This document shows, piece after piece, positions 20,406-31,231 of a DNA stretch of 64,000 nt. The notes beneath the pieces are model-generated. The model was not told the origin of the DNA and ran no database searches. It saw nothing but the letters and a program-made list of their open reading frames with translations. A program made the position numbers and the translations under genes. This DNA comes from Schizophyllum amplum. Its lineage: Eukaryota; Basidiomycota; Agaricomycetes; Agaricales; Schizophyllaceae. The stretch lies in NCBI GenBank assembly GCA_007026445.1, contig VDMD01000002.1, positions 434,001 to 498,000 of the forward strand, given 5' to 3'. Position 1 is the stretch's first letter. Each line of letters starts with the position of its first letter.

Positions 20406-20706
20406 TGCAAGAACTTCTCGCTCGCCTGCCCTTCACGGCTCAGAATCTTCGCTCAGCCTTCGGATGCTCCGATCAGCACTTGTTGGACTTTGCACAACAC
20501 CCTCCTGGCGTGAGTGCGTACACTCTTCGTCTTGTACTTTACTCTCCCCGAGTATGACAACGTGTATCATATGCCATCCTGCGTTGAGATATTCTTGCAG
20601 CCCCAGACACTCCCAGTCGAAGGCGAGAACGACGACGCATCGCTTGATTGACTATGCTACAAGATATTCATTCTTCTTCTTCCATCTTCACAACCGACGA
20701 CCCCAC

Positions 20707-21475
20707 TCAACCAGTGACCATATGCTTCGCGCTCTCCGCCATAAGCGCCGCATCTGCCGCACCCGCCGCCGCCGTCGGCGCCACCTTCATCAGCGCCACC
20801 CCCACCACCTCCAACCCCTGCTCCCTCACAAACTCCGTCGCATCGAACTTGAGGCGCTCCTTAAAGTCTGCCTGCCCGTTACGCTCCCCCGTGCCCACGT
20901 CCCGCGTCTCGCGCGCGAGAATGAACACATAGCGGTGCGCGCCCGTCATGGGCATTGGTGCGGAGGCCAAGAACGTCGTGTGCGGCGGGCGCACCGCGGC
21001 GAGCACAGGCGACTCGGCCGTCGCGAGCTTGAGCCCAGGCTGCACCCAGTGGCGCACCTGCTTGTCGAGCGGGTCATTGTGCTTCATGAGGTCCGGGTCG
21101 GTCATGATGAGCGTGTAGGAGGCGGAGGCGTCGAGGGCCTGTTGGACGCTCGTCAATCACCAAGAGTGAGGAAATGGGGAAGGCAATTACGCACGCTGGG
21201 CGGGTGGAAGCGCACTTTGGGCTCCTGCTGCACTTCGTCGCGGTGCGGTTTCTGCCCGGCGGTGATGGAGGCGCCGGAGGGGTAGCTGATCTCGAGCACG
21301 CCCTGTAGAAAGGATGTTGGTAAGCCAGCGCGAGAGATCGTAGCAACGCGTTTGCACGCACCTTCAGTTGCTGAGCTGTCGAGTATGGAAGAATATCGGG
21401 GAAGACGCCGTGTTCCTTGAGGCCGTCGACGACCTTGTCCAAGGAGGGAACATTGTGGGATGCTAGTGCTGCCAT
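20707..21475 (-). CDS. phosphatidylethanolamine-binding protein (PEBP/TFS1-like)
   Basis: Exons read MAALASHNVPSLDKVVDGLK, GVFPDILPYSTAQQLK, GVLEISYPSGASITAGQKPH, KVRFHPPS then ALDASASYTLIMTDPDLMKH, HWVQPGLKLA, TTFLASAPMPMTGAHRYVFI and LARETRDVG. The TxxxxDPD and TGxHRYVFxL boxes build the anion pocket of PEBP proteins. The yeast relative TFS1 inhibits carboxypeptidase Y and Ras-GAP Ira2. The usual DPDAP is DPDLM here and the central box is HWVQP rather than HWLVxN, so ligand specificity may differ. The second intron must run to the acceptor CAACAG to keep frame. The C-terminus, rich in Ala, ends ESAKHMVTG. Confidence 0.87.
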
Positions 21476-21926
21476 AATACGTAGAAACGGGGAGGAATGT
21501 TGTCGTGAGGTCGCGGAGGCTCAATAAATATGAGGACGGCGGGGAGCAGGTAGTGAGCCAACGATGACGTTCGAAGCTTGACCCCACGCCGGCGACAATT
21601 CTGACGACTTCATACCGCATCATGTCATGCAGACCTGCCGGGTGAAGACTCGTGCAGCAGGGATATGCTGACCAAGACCATGACATGCATGAGCGCAGCA
21701 GACAACAATCACGGAAAGGGATCGCGTCACGTGAACAGTTGATTTTCAATTCTCTGTAGCTATCGCATTGTTCGTCGACCTGCCGTAGCTGCCGAGGATA
21801 CTCGATAATGGAAACGAGGCGGGGGGAGGCCCAGGGCCCGGACCAACCATACACGGATCCTGTTCGATGGGCTGAGAATAAGTACACTGTGAGCCTTGAG
21901 ACGGCAAAAGAACACCAATGTTCACC
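21476..21926. other. intergenic, PEBP promoter side
   Basis: Both neighbours are on the minus strand. The stretch carries the PEBP promoter and the 3' flank of the F-box gene. No gene recognised. Confidence 0.5.
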
Positions 21927-23754
21927 TCATTGCGGTGGCTGCGCCTTCGACGCGCTACCTGGATATACATGATCTCCAGCGTCGTCGCGCATGAAGACAT
22001 GGTCGGTCACATGCCGCGCCATCTCCTGCGTACGACATGAGTCCAACGCGTGGCAACATAGGGAAGATACTTGCCAGTAGGATCGGAGGTCGTAGGAGAC
22101 CTCGTGCGCCGTTCTCCATGACAAAGACCAGACGCGCAAGAGGCATCTTAAGACGCTTGTACGCCAACAGCAATGACAATATGTTGTGAGTGACCGTAAA
22201 TTCGAAGGGAGTCTTCCAGAGCCCCATGTCGTGGTGGAATTTGAATATCCGTCGGTCCCAAAGAATGGCATCCAGAGGCGGTACCACGAGCGCTTCCTCT
22301 TCGAGGCCGTCACAGCGCATCTCCGCCGACTGGCACAGAAGCCGCACACAGAACGTGGACATCTGTTCGTTTGGCAGTAGCAGGTTTCGAAGAGCAGGGA
22401 GTCTGTGCAATAGACAGTAACAGATGTCTTCTGTCAGGCTTGATGAGCTCGAGAGCCGCAAGTCCAAGAGCTCGACGTTGTTGGCGAACTGCGGACAGAG
22501 AACTCTGGACAAGACAGCCAGCCGGTCTGATTCCGTTGCAGGATACGTTGCGAGCGAGAGGGTCTGGCTTGTGTGAACGGCGTCACTCCCCGTGTCGATG
22601 AAGGCTTGTAAGGAAGGCGTGTCCGCAACAAAGGTGAAGTTCGTGAGGTTCGATTCTGCGTAGAGTTGTAGTGTGCGCGGCGGCGGAGCAGCTTGGCGGT
22701 GATGGAGGATTGCATACATCAGGGATAGCACGTCGAACCACGAGCGTATAGTCGTGCTGCTAAGATAAATTGACTCCACCGGACAGGCCACCACATAGCG
22801 CATGATCAGGCCACAAATCCCGGCAGATTCTGCGGAGTCGCACAGGTAAGTTCTGCGAAGGTACGGCAAGTGCAGGGGAAGGTCGATCGCGTTGATTGGC
22901 GGTCTACGCATGCTTGTACATTGCGAGAGATGAAGATGTTCCAGCGCCGGTGACCGGCTCAGGATTTCGAATATAGTGTGAGGATCCAATTTGGAGTCGT
23001 CGCTGCAGAGAGGATGTCGAGTCATGGTGAGGCTGGTGAGGTCATGAAGGACCTTCCAGTCTATGTCCACGTCGTGCACTTCGATGGAGCGCAGCTCACT
23101 GCATATGTTCACGGTCGCCAGCGATGAGATGGCGACTGTCGTGTACTGATCGGGTTCCAAGTACGCCGCAGTCAGACTCAGGCGCTGAAGCGTAGGCCGT
23201 TTGCGTTTCCCAAATTCGTCCAAGAAGTCTTGCAGCACAGGGTACGAGGCAGCGATAGTGAGAGCATGAAGGCGATCGAAGTGCGGAGTGAGTTCAGCGA
23301 GATATTGCATATCTTGAGGAAAGTAGACGTCAAGTTGTAGCCGATGGCCTCCAGAGCGGCGTAGCTGTTTGTGCCAATGAAGAGGAGTTCCACTGCGAGG
23401 GTTGTAGGACGATATGTATAAGCTGCTCCAGAGTGCAGGTGCCGACATGATGACCGCCTTCCATCGTCCGCAGACGAGCATAAGACTGGTTCGTTGACGA
23501 GTACAGCCCTTGCAGATCGTCGGTAAGGCATACAGGAAGATTTCGACGAAGAGCTCATTGGGGAGTCGGTTGATAGGCAGGAAGGAGTTGCGATGGCTGG
23601 AAAGGGACGCGAGGCGTTCGTCGAAACGGGCGATCATGGTGCGCAGCTTGTCGTCGCCCCCACGCCCGAGTTCAGAGAGCGACAGCAGCAGTGGTCCCTT
23701 CACCGTATTGCAGGGAAGCCTATATGGTGCATTTAGTGAGCATATATGCTTCAC
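21927..23754 (-). CDS. F-box-like protein of the expanded basidiomycete family
   Basis: Near the N-terminus, DERLASLSSHRNSFLPINRL followed by PNELFVEIFLYALP and LMLVCGRWKAVIMSAPALWS is the F-box (binding SKP1 in SCF ubiquitin ligases), with a preceding helical segment that is usual in mushroom F-box proteins. The remainder of about 480 residues has leucine-rich-repeat-like spacing (LRSIEVHDVDIDWKVLHDLT, LEHLHLSQC, LRNLLLP). The last intron appears to have a GC donor (22026-22074, TACTG|GCAAGT), joining RPPILL to EMARHVTDHVFMRDDAGDHV. The same position is spliced in two paralogues at 51683-55832. Without splicing the frame ends at 21955. The true first exon may lie upstream of 23754, as in the paralogues. 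Confidence 0.78.
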
Positions 23755-24547
23755 AAGTAGCGTAGCACACGTACGCAGATGATGATCTCGTCCTCCGGCG
23801 CTGTGTGTCCGCGTCCATGTATTCTTACAGGGAGAGAGGCAGAAGGCAGTCGAGAGCTAGCATTGATTGTAGTCCGGGGAAGCAGCGGAACACCTTCAAG
23901 AGGTCAAGAACGAAAGCAGAAAATATCGTCGACAGCGAGATGAGAGTTCAAGGCAACCTTGGCCGCGATCAGGCATCGCGTTCAGAACGTTCAGAACGCG
24001 TCTGGCAAACAAGTGCGACTCAAATACCATGGCTGGCTTAGAACATGCATTACATTCTCGCTATCGAAAATGTTGGGAATCGCAAACAAAAGGTATATAA
24101 AAGGAGTGTACGGTGGCTCATAGAAGGAGGGTAGTATGTAGTCGGCGACGTGCTCCACGGCTGGCTGTCGAGGCCAGGGCCGTCACACAAGGTGGTGCTA
24201 CAAAGGATAACATGTCGACAACGATATAATCGCAGGTCGAATGCGGATGGACACATATATGCGCAAGCCAGAAATGGAAGATGCATGGACACGGATCAGT
24301 ATGTAGCAGAAACGAGGACCATGGAGGTAGGCACCATGGGTATATGGGAAAGCAAAGGATCATGAAGAGACCGTGGGGCCAAGGTCATTAGAGGGTTCGT
24401 GACACGAGACAACATCGCAGGAAGCAGCAGAAAGCAGCGAGACAATACCGAATAGGTGTATTGATAAGTTATCCAGAGGCAGGGCTGAAAACCCTGTCAG
24501 CGACCATGTATGCGGACAGCAGAGAGAACACGCACGTATCGATGCCT
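23755..24547. other. intergenic, no gene recognised
   Basis: Contains the F-box gene promoter side and the 3' flank of the next minus-strand gene. GGTATATAAAAGG occurs at 24091-24103. On plus it would be TATA-like without a downstream gene; on minus it could act as an A/T-rich 3' end element. GAACGTTCAGAACG at about 23986-23999 is a short direct repeat. Confidence 0.5.
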
Positions 24548-26629
24548 TCATATAGTCCAATCATCCAACCCCGATGACGGCGCCAGCCCGATGCCCACGC
24601 GCCCGCGGCCCATCATACGCTCCTCCATCCGATCTCCGTATGACAATCCTCCGAACCAGGACGACCACCAGCCCTGGTCCTCCTTCCCCTTCTCCTTCTG
24701 CTTGCGCCGTCGCGTCGACGAGCCGCCCGTGCCAGAAGGTCGCGAAGCGCCATAGCTCTCTGGTAGCTCCGCAAAGCTGATGCGTTTCGGCGTGGACCTG
24801 CCCGAACCGGATTGCGAGTGCGACAGAGCAACAGCGACGCCAACCATGTCCGACACGCTCAATGTCGAGGGCGTGCGGCGTCGCTCGAAGTCGCGGGCAA
24901 TGGACGACGACGAGGGCATAGAGGAAAGCGTTGGCGGTGTCGGGACAGCCAGCTCATTGACAGCGCGCTCCTTCCCTTTGCCCTTGAGAGAGCTAACCTT
25001 GGGAGGGGACGGTGCCCGAGTGGAGGACGAGTGCGTAGCTTTGGTAAAGAGTCGGGAGACTGACGCTGTAGCGTTGGAAGTCTGCGCCTCAGGAGGTAGC
25101 GGAGGACTGCGAGGCAGGAGGAACTTGGGCGTCTGTACGCGCCGTTCCGGTGCATCGACCACAACCCACGGGTCGTCCAATGCCGATGCGTTTGGCGGTT
25201 GCTCCTGCAAAATCTTCCGGAGAGACTCAACCGTGAGCTTTGCGCGGACGCTTTCGGACGAAGACGAAGATGATGACATGGATGATTCCTCCGTAGGCGG
25301 CGTCATGCATCGTCGATGTGTCGGTGGCGGGGGTGGGGGAGAGGGAGCCCGCTTTGGCGTACTTGAGCGTGACCGATGCGGGCTGGGGAGGGATTGGAAT
25401 TCGGTACGGCCAGCGGGGGACCTGTGAGGGCTGGGGTTGTGCTCCCGTTGCGCTAGATGACGTGAGTCACGCGAGCTTGTTCGCGACGAGGTTGATGTCG
25501 GGGGTGGCATGTACAGAGACTTATCAGTGCTTCTGTTGAGTGATCCTCTCCGCTGCGGCGGTGACGTATATAGGTCGGGGGATGTGGTGTTGGAGGAGGC
25601 GCCAGGTCGATAAACGAAGGAAGCAAGACGCTCATAGGCACCGTCGCTATCACCCTCGCCCTTTTCAACCCGTCTGGTCAGGACAGACCGTCGCTCAGGT
25701 GCTTTTGAGCTGGACGCAGATGATACGGTTGAATGTGCTGATGACGCTGCCCGCAATCCCAGGGTTGAGGGTAGCCTAATGTTGGCATCATCATACAGCG
25801 AGTCCGAAGCGACATACTGTGTCAGGGCACGAGGGGCAGGGGAGATAAGCCGGTTGCGCGCCTGGGGCGCGAGCGACAGACCGGTTTGTGCGTCTTCGAT
25901 CTGGGTAGTCTTCGGTCCGCGCAGGTCCGCCGAGGATCGGCGGCGGCTGTGGCGGAAGGGCATGTCGTTCCCGGTGGGCAGGCTGCTGCTGACGCTTCCC
26001 TCCGGCACATGGACGCTCTTCCTCTTCTTCGCCGAGCCATCTTCCTCGAAAAGGTCCTCCACGCCGCGCTTGATCTCGTTCAGGTCCTCCATCCACGACT
26101 CGCGCCTGTCGTGCGACTTTCGTATTCGCCTGGACAGCCCTACGGCGCGCGCCTGTAGTCTGTTGTCCGCAGGCGCATTGTCCGAGCCCAGGATGGTCGT
26201 CAGGCTTGTATTTGTGGTGATTGAGGATTGCAGGAGGGCGTTCGACATCTCGAGCGCGTGCACGCTGCGCTCGAGCAGCGAGTCGAGGAAAAGATCCGTG
26301 CTTGATCTACTGGCCTCTTTCCGTCTGGGCGGGGCTCGTCGCGTAAGCTGCGAGCCTCTTCTGGACACGATGGGGGCCGATAGAGGGGGAGAGGGGATGT
26401 AATGGACGTCGCGATCGTCTTCGGGGTCGCTCTCTTCGTCGGCCTCCTCCGCGCTGTCGTACTCTGGGGGTCGGTCCTCCTCCGCTTCTACGTCAATGGG
26501 CTGTCTGTGCGGCCAATTAGAGACGGAGTTGTATTCCGGCAGGGTTAACGTAGTGTCGGACGAGAGTCGGAGGGCTGATATGCGTTTTCGATGCTGGAAC
26601 CCGCGGCGGTTGGGAGAAGTGTTCTGCAT
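24548..26629 (-). CDS. large Ser/Pro/Arg-rich disordered protein, function unknown
   Basis: One uninterrupted 693-residue frame on the minus strand, exceptional here because nearly all other genes have introns. It begins MQNTSPNRRGFQHRKRISAL, has an acidic block (EEADEESDPEDDRD), then a more ordered, probably helical stretch SLLERSVHALEMSNALLQSS to ARAVGLSRRIRKSHDRRESW MEDLNEIKRGVEDLFEE in segments, then long Ser/Pro/Arg regions with many SPP, RRRS and SSS. A run SSSSSSSES precedes VRAKLTVESLRKILQEQPP, a second short helix. The C-terminus has QGWWSSWFGG. The two helical islands and the Trp motif look conserved, but I cannot name a family. Phosphorylation-rich composition suggests a regulatory or scaffold role, which is inference only. 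Confidence 0.7.
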   Translation of the reverse strand: MQNTSPNRRGFQHRKRISALRLSSDTTLTLPEYNSVSNWPHRQPIDVEAEEDRPPEYDSAEEADEESDPEDDRDVHYIPSPPLSAPIVSRRGSQLTRRAPPRRKEASRSSTDLFLDSLLERSVHALEMSNALLQSSITTNTSLTTILGSDNAPADNRLQARAVGLSRRIRKSHDRRESWMEDLNEIKRGVEDLFEEDGSAKKRKSVHVPEGSVSSSLPTGNDMPFRHSRRRSSADLRGPKTTQIEDAQTGLSLAPQARNRLISPAPRALTQYVASDSLYDDANIRLPSTLGLRAASSAHSTVSSASSSKAPERRSVLTRRVEKGEGDSDGAYERLASFVYRPGASSNTTSPDLYTSPPQRRGSLNRSTDKSLYMPPPTSTSSRTSSRDSRHLAQREHNPSPHRSPAGRTEFQSLPSPHRSRSSTPKRAPSPPPPPPTHRRCMTPPTEESSMSSSSSSSESVRAKLTVESLRKILQEQPPNASALDDPWVVVDAPERRVQTPKFLLPRSPPLPPEAQTSNATASVSRLFTKATHSSSTRAPSPPKVSSLKGKGKERAVNELAVPTPPTLSSMPSSSSIARDFERRRTPSTLSVSDMVGVAVALSHSQSGSGRSTPKRISFAELPESYGASRPSGTGGSSTRRRKQKEKGKEDQGWWSSWFGGLSYGDRMEERMMGRGRVGIGLAPSSGLDDWTI

Positions 26630-27767
26630 GTTTGGAGCTCGTCAAGGCCTCCGCCAGCGCTTAGAGCCTTGCGGAAATGAGCAGCCAAGGCACGAGGGTA
26701 CGAGCAGGTTATGGTCAGCACCAAGCTGCGACACGGGGGAACTTTCCCACGTGACAATACGCAGATCTCATTTCGGTAACTGCCGACAGCCGATAATGAA
26801 AGTCAACATGCATCTCATCATGAGCTGGAGAAGCCCCTCTCAAGTACAACACCATGCACGGAAGAGGGTTACCAACCAGTCTGATGAGTCAGAATCACCA
26901 CCTTCAGACATCGGAGTCTCGCCTAGTGATGATGGCACCAGTCAGCAGGTCCACATCGATGAGTCCCAATGACTCAAGGACAATCGAGAAGGCATGTTCA
27001 ACGTTCACGTTCAGTGTTCAAGCATGTTCAAGCCTTCAACGTTGAATCAACGTTCAGGTCCAGGTCTCGAGATAGCGACGGCGCAATCTTCACAAAAACC
27101 CGCCGCGAATCACATAGGAAGCTCGAAAAGCTACCCTGTACAGAGGCGCGATTCGTCAGAACGATAGCGGTTATTAGTAGAATTTGCTGATCCACAGCTT
27201 CATAGACCTACGATTTACCTTTTGAACGCACTAGGAATCTCTCAACCTAGGCGTCGACTCAATTGACGTCGCTCATCCTCATGCCAGTGGCTTGCTTTTC
27301 TTCTGACTTAGCAATGAGAGACAGTTTTCGGCTGTCATGTAACGCTTGCATGATTCTATACATACGGCGAATCGAAGTCGCCACCGAACTGGGGATTATT
27401 CAAGCCCCCCCTCAAGCGGGCACGCGAAATTACTACAACTCGCCAACGCGAAGTCTGTCACAAGTCTGTGTAGTAGGTAGGAACCCGTAGCCGGAAATTT
27501 TGGATTCTACTGTCAGTCTCCGGTTGTCAAAGCTACAAGCTTATTCGAGTTGAATGCGACGACGTGACGGCGCGCGAGCTTTGTTTTGCCCCGGCACTGC
27601 CCGGGCAAAACTCTGCGCTCAGTATTTTGACCGTTTTCGAGAAAGTTGGCGGGCGCGACTTGTCCCACACGATGTCGCGTTGAACGCACAAATTTGCTTG
27701 CATGTTACTGAAGAATGACCGAAAGACATAGGGTGAAATAAAGTTGACGCATACCTCCTCTTTCCCT
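26630..27767. other. intergenic with a cluster of GTTCAACGTT-type elements
   Basis: No gene recognised in 1.1 kb. At 26995-27058 there are at least six GTTCA units, including GTTCAACGTTCACGTTCAG and the palindrome-like CAACGTTGAATCAACGTT. A GC-rich hairpin candidate TTTTGCCCCGGCACTGCCCGGGCAAAA lies at about 27584-27610 (arms TTTTGCCCGGGCA-like on both sides). Confidence 0.5.
26995..27058. repeat. cluster of GTTCA/CAACGTT elements
   Basis: Repeated units of GTTCA and TGAAC in direct and inverted order. A similar block is at 34801-34820 and a shorter one at 1161-1173. Whether they bind a factor or are chance low-complexity sequence is unknown. Confidence 0.6.
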
Positions 27768-30735
27768 TCAGTTCGCATTCGCAGCCTGAAGGATGAGAAG
27801 ATTCGCTCCTGTCCCAGCCGCCACGAGCGCTGCGCCCACTTCTCCCAGCGTCTTCGGCACCGAACTTGCTATCCCCGATCCCTTCTCCGCGACCAGCTCC
27901 TGCAGCTCCGCCTGGTGCGAGTCAACCGCCATGCGGCGCGAGCGCCCCGCAACGACGATGACGGCCTTGCCTTCGCCGAGACCTGCCTTGCCTTGACTGG
28001 CGGCTAGATCGAGGACCGAGTGCAGCGGACGCGCCAGCGTCTGACTATCGAAGGTGATCCTCGCGAGTGCGGCGGCAACATCAGGTGTATGCTTCGTAGT
28101 CGATCCACCAGCGTATGTCTCCCAGAGCAAGTGATCCGCCGTGTCCGAACGGAGGCGCGTCTCCGTATTCGCCAAACCGTATACCGTGTCCGCCGCCGCC
28201 ATAGTCTGCTTAAAGGTGAGCTCTATTACCCTTGACAGCCGAATTGTAATCACTCACCATGAGGGCATTCGCACCCGCCTTCGGCAGCTCTACTGTGCTG
28301 GTCGGCGTCAACGGCTCGCCCTTCTGTACGCGCACCACCGTCGCTGTCACTGTCGAATTCGCACACAGTTGCACCAAGAACGACAGCGCCAGCCTATCAT
28401 CCGGACCACCGAAGAACGGCAGGAATAGGTGAACGCCGCCCGCAAGCGCACCCTGCAGACTCAGACCACGATCTACAAAGAGCGCGACGTCGACCTGAGC
28501 AGTGGCAAACACACGACGTATTGTCTCCGAATGGACGACCGAGCTTGTCTGGTCAGCGCTAGACGCGCTGTCGAAGGGATTTCCAGCACCGAACGCTGAG
28601 GGGGTCTCGCCGATGGGGGCAGCCGCCGTCCCGCGCGCCCAAGGCAGAAGTATCATCTGCGCCCCGCGTTCCTGCGCATGCGCGGCGATGGCGTTCGGAA
28701 ACTCGTCGTACGGCACGACTGTGAGTGCGGCAGACGCGGCTATCTTGTTGAGGTGCGCATACGTGCGGAAGACTGACACGACGGGGTCGTTGAGAATGAG
28801 CGAGTCGCCCTCCGTCGACTTTATGACGGCCGAAGTGCGGTTGGATAGCTCGATGAGACGTAGGGCGTCGATGGTAATAGGACGACGGTTCCGCGCGGAG
28901 GCTGCATGCTTCGGTAACGCGGGTGCGACGAAGGACAGGTCGGACTTAGTATCCTCGAGCCCCGTCGGCGGGCCGGTCATCCATGGCGACTCCGGCTGGA
29001 GCAGATGCGACAGAGTCATGACCGTTGGCAGTTCGTCGACCTTCTCCAGTACGAAGGCAAACCGGGTCTTCGTGTCCTCCGCTATTTGGGAGGGACCATC
29101 CTCGACGTCCTTGTTTCCGTGTGTCCCGCTAGCCAGTCCGGTTGTATGCTTGCGATGGCGTTCCGGATAGAACATGAGAGTGAGGGGCGTCGTCATGAAC
29201 GTCAGAACGAGCGCCATGAGCACGAACATAGAGAATGTACGCTGATCCAGGACGCCTGCCTGTAGTCCGACATTTAGGACGATGAGTTCAACGAGACTGA
29301 TTTATGGGTAAGTTGGCAATAGAGAACGACAGTACATGTACAACGCACCCTTTGCAGCTCATCAGCGAGCCCATGGCTCCCGCCTCGCGCCAATTGAAAC
29401 CCAGAGCTAGAGCGGCGCCGGCACATGCAAAAAATTTGGACGCGAAGGCAACCAGGCAGAGAATGACTACGTAGGCCCAGGTAATTCCGTTATTGAGGAG
29501 ACCCAAGTTTGTCTTCAAACCCGAAAGTGTGAAATACTGCGTAACCCAGTCAGTAACTGAAGCACGGATGCTGTGGATGGTTCGCATACCAAGGGGAGTA
29601 AAAGGAGCGAAACAAAGTCCTCCAGCTTCTCCACCAGAGATATCGCGTATCCGTTCTCGTGAGGAATGATGAGCCCTGCAAGGAAACCGCCGAAGATGGC
29701 ATGAACGCCGATGATGTCCGTAAAGAATGCCGAGATGTACACCGTCAACAGAGTGATGGTCATCATGAACGCCGTCGGTGAACCCGCTTCAAGACTTCCC
29801 GTGCGTTTCGCGAGCCACACATACCCCCACTTTACCGGATAGAGCAAGAAAATCACGAAGCCGACCGCCGTGAGCAGAACCCAGAGCGCCGTGAGGCCTG
29901 AATCTGCGTTGACAAGCGCCACAGTCAGGGCCAGGAGCACCCATCCAATCACGTCATTGCCTACGCCGGCAGAGAGCACAACGACGCCGACTGTGGTATC
30001 AAGCAGCTTCAACTCCGTGAGAATTCGGCACAGGACAGGGAAGGCCGTGATCCCGATAGCGACCGCCGTAAAGAGCAGGAAGTAGCCGTAGTTGATCGTG
30101 CCGTCCGTGAACTCGTTGTATATGCCAACACCGACGGCGGCGCCCATGCCTAGGGGGACGAGTAGGCCAGCGACGGAAACGGCAGTCGCGGCGGCGACGT
30201 TGCGCTTGACCATGCGCACGTCAATTTCCAAGCCGACGAGGAACAGGAACAGGACCAAGCCGATGTTGGCGGTGAGCGTCAGGCCATCCATGGACTCGTC
30301 GGGGAAGATGGTCGCTTTGAAGCCGGGGATCCTTCCCATAACAGTTGGACCTAGTAGCACACCGCCAATGACCTCTGCAATGACCTTGGGTTGGCGCATC
30401 CGACTGAGAAATAGCGAGAGGAGCTGGGTCATGCCGATGATGATTACTGCGCCCGCTCATCAGCGCTCAATGAAGTGGTATAACGCAGCGGACGCACTGA
30501 GCTGGATAATCCATAGTTTGATGGGGTCGCTGGCGCTGTACTGCATCGAAGTGTCAGCAACGCGCGAAGCGCATAGGATCAGCTCACTTACCGTAGCAGG
30601 GTTATCGCCAGAGAAAACACCGCCCTGAAAACACTTAGCTCACTACGCTGAACAGTGATAGGATACACTTACCTGTGCAGTCGCCGCTCTGCTGTACAGC
30701 TCAACGAGCTGCCTGGTCACAATGCCAGCGCCCAT
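27768..30735 (-). CDS. KHA1: CPA2 potassium/proton antiporter (Kha1-like)
   Basis: Start MGAGIVTRQLVELYSRAA, then GGVFSGDNPATYSASDPIKL, WIIQL and GMTQLLSLFLSRMRQPKVIA, EVIGGVLLGPTVMGRIPGFK, FLFLVGLEIDVRMVKRNVAA, TAVAIGITAFPVLCRILTEL, SAGVGNDVIGWVLLALTVAL, DIIGVHAIFGGFLAGLIIPH and LLLPLYFTLSGLKTNLGLL. These are the transmembrane segments of a cation/proton exchanger with the paired-acidic ND motif in GVGNDVIGW. The soluble C-terminal half (from VLTFMTTPLTLMFYPERHRK onward) has two regions like universal stress protein domains, including ETRLRSDTADHLLWETYAGG. In yeast Kha1 sits in Golgi membranes and balances pH and potassium. At least seven exons; upstream introns have GTAAGT and GTGCGT donors. 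Confidence 0.92.
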
Positions 30736-31231
30736 GGTGCTGTTGGGTAGTCTGTGCTGATGAGGGGAAAGGACAAGAGGCTGGAACACCTTATTATAGC
30801 ACGTTGCCGGGGATGCGGGGTGCACGGAAGCTAAATTGTCAGGGGCAAATGTCAACGATGCAAGATCGCATGATCGCAATGATCGGCAAATTCCGAAGTT
30901 GAACTTGCTGCGTGCACCTGGTGTCACCAGTTTGCCACCAGCCTGTCGCATGAACACGCTAGCGCTTCTGCCACCCCCTTATCGTCGGGCGGCTCTTGTG
31001 AAAAGTCACGACGTCCAACATTCGGTATAGCAAGATATGTACGAGGTATTGTGACAGGAACGCCAGTCCCAGGGAAAGAAAGATTTGTTGAAAGGCTTTA
31101 CTATTGACTGACTATTGACTTACATAACCAAGGAAATCTGCCCGTAGGACTATTTGAGCTATCACACATTCGTTTGTATGGAAACAGTTGTCGCGGAATT
31201 AGCCTGCCACATATCTATACACCTTCCGCCC
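30736..31231. other. intergenic, antiporter promoter
   Basis: Between the start of the antiporter gene and the 3' end of the aldo/keto reductase gene, both on minus. No gene recognised. Confidence 0.5.

Noticed and set aside
24091..24103. TATA box (GGTATATAAAAGG) of an unannotated plus-strand gene
   Set aside because: No plus-strand coding exon follows. The element fits a 3' end signal or chance.
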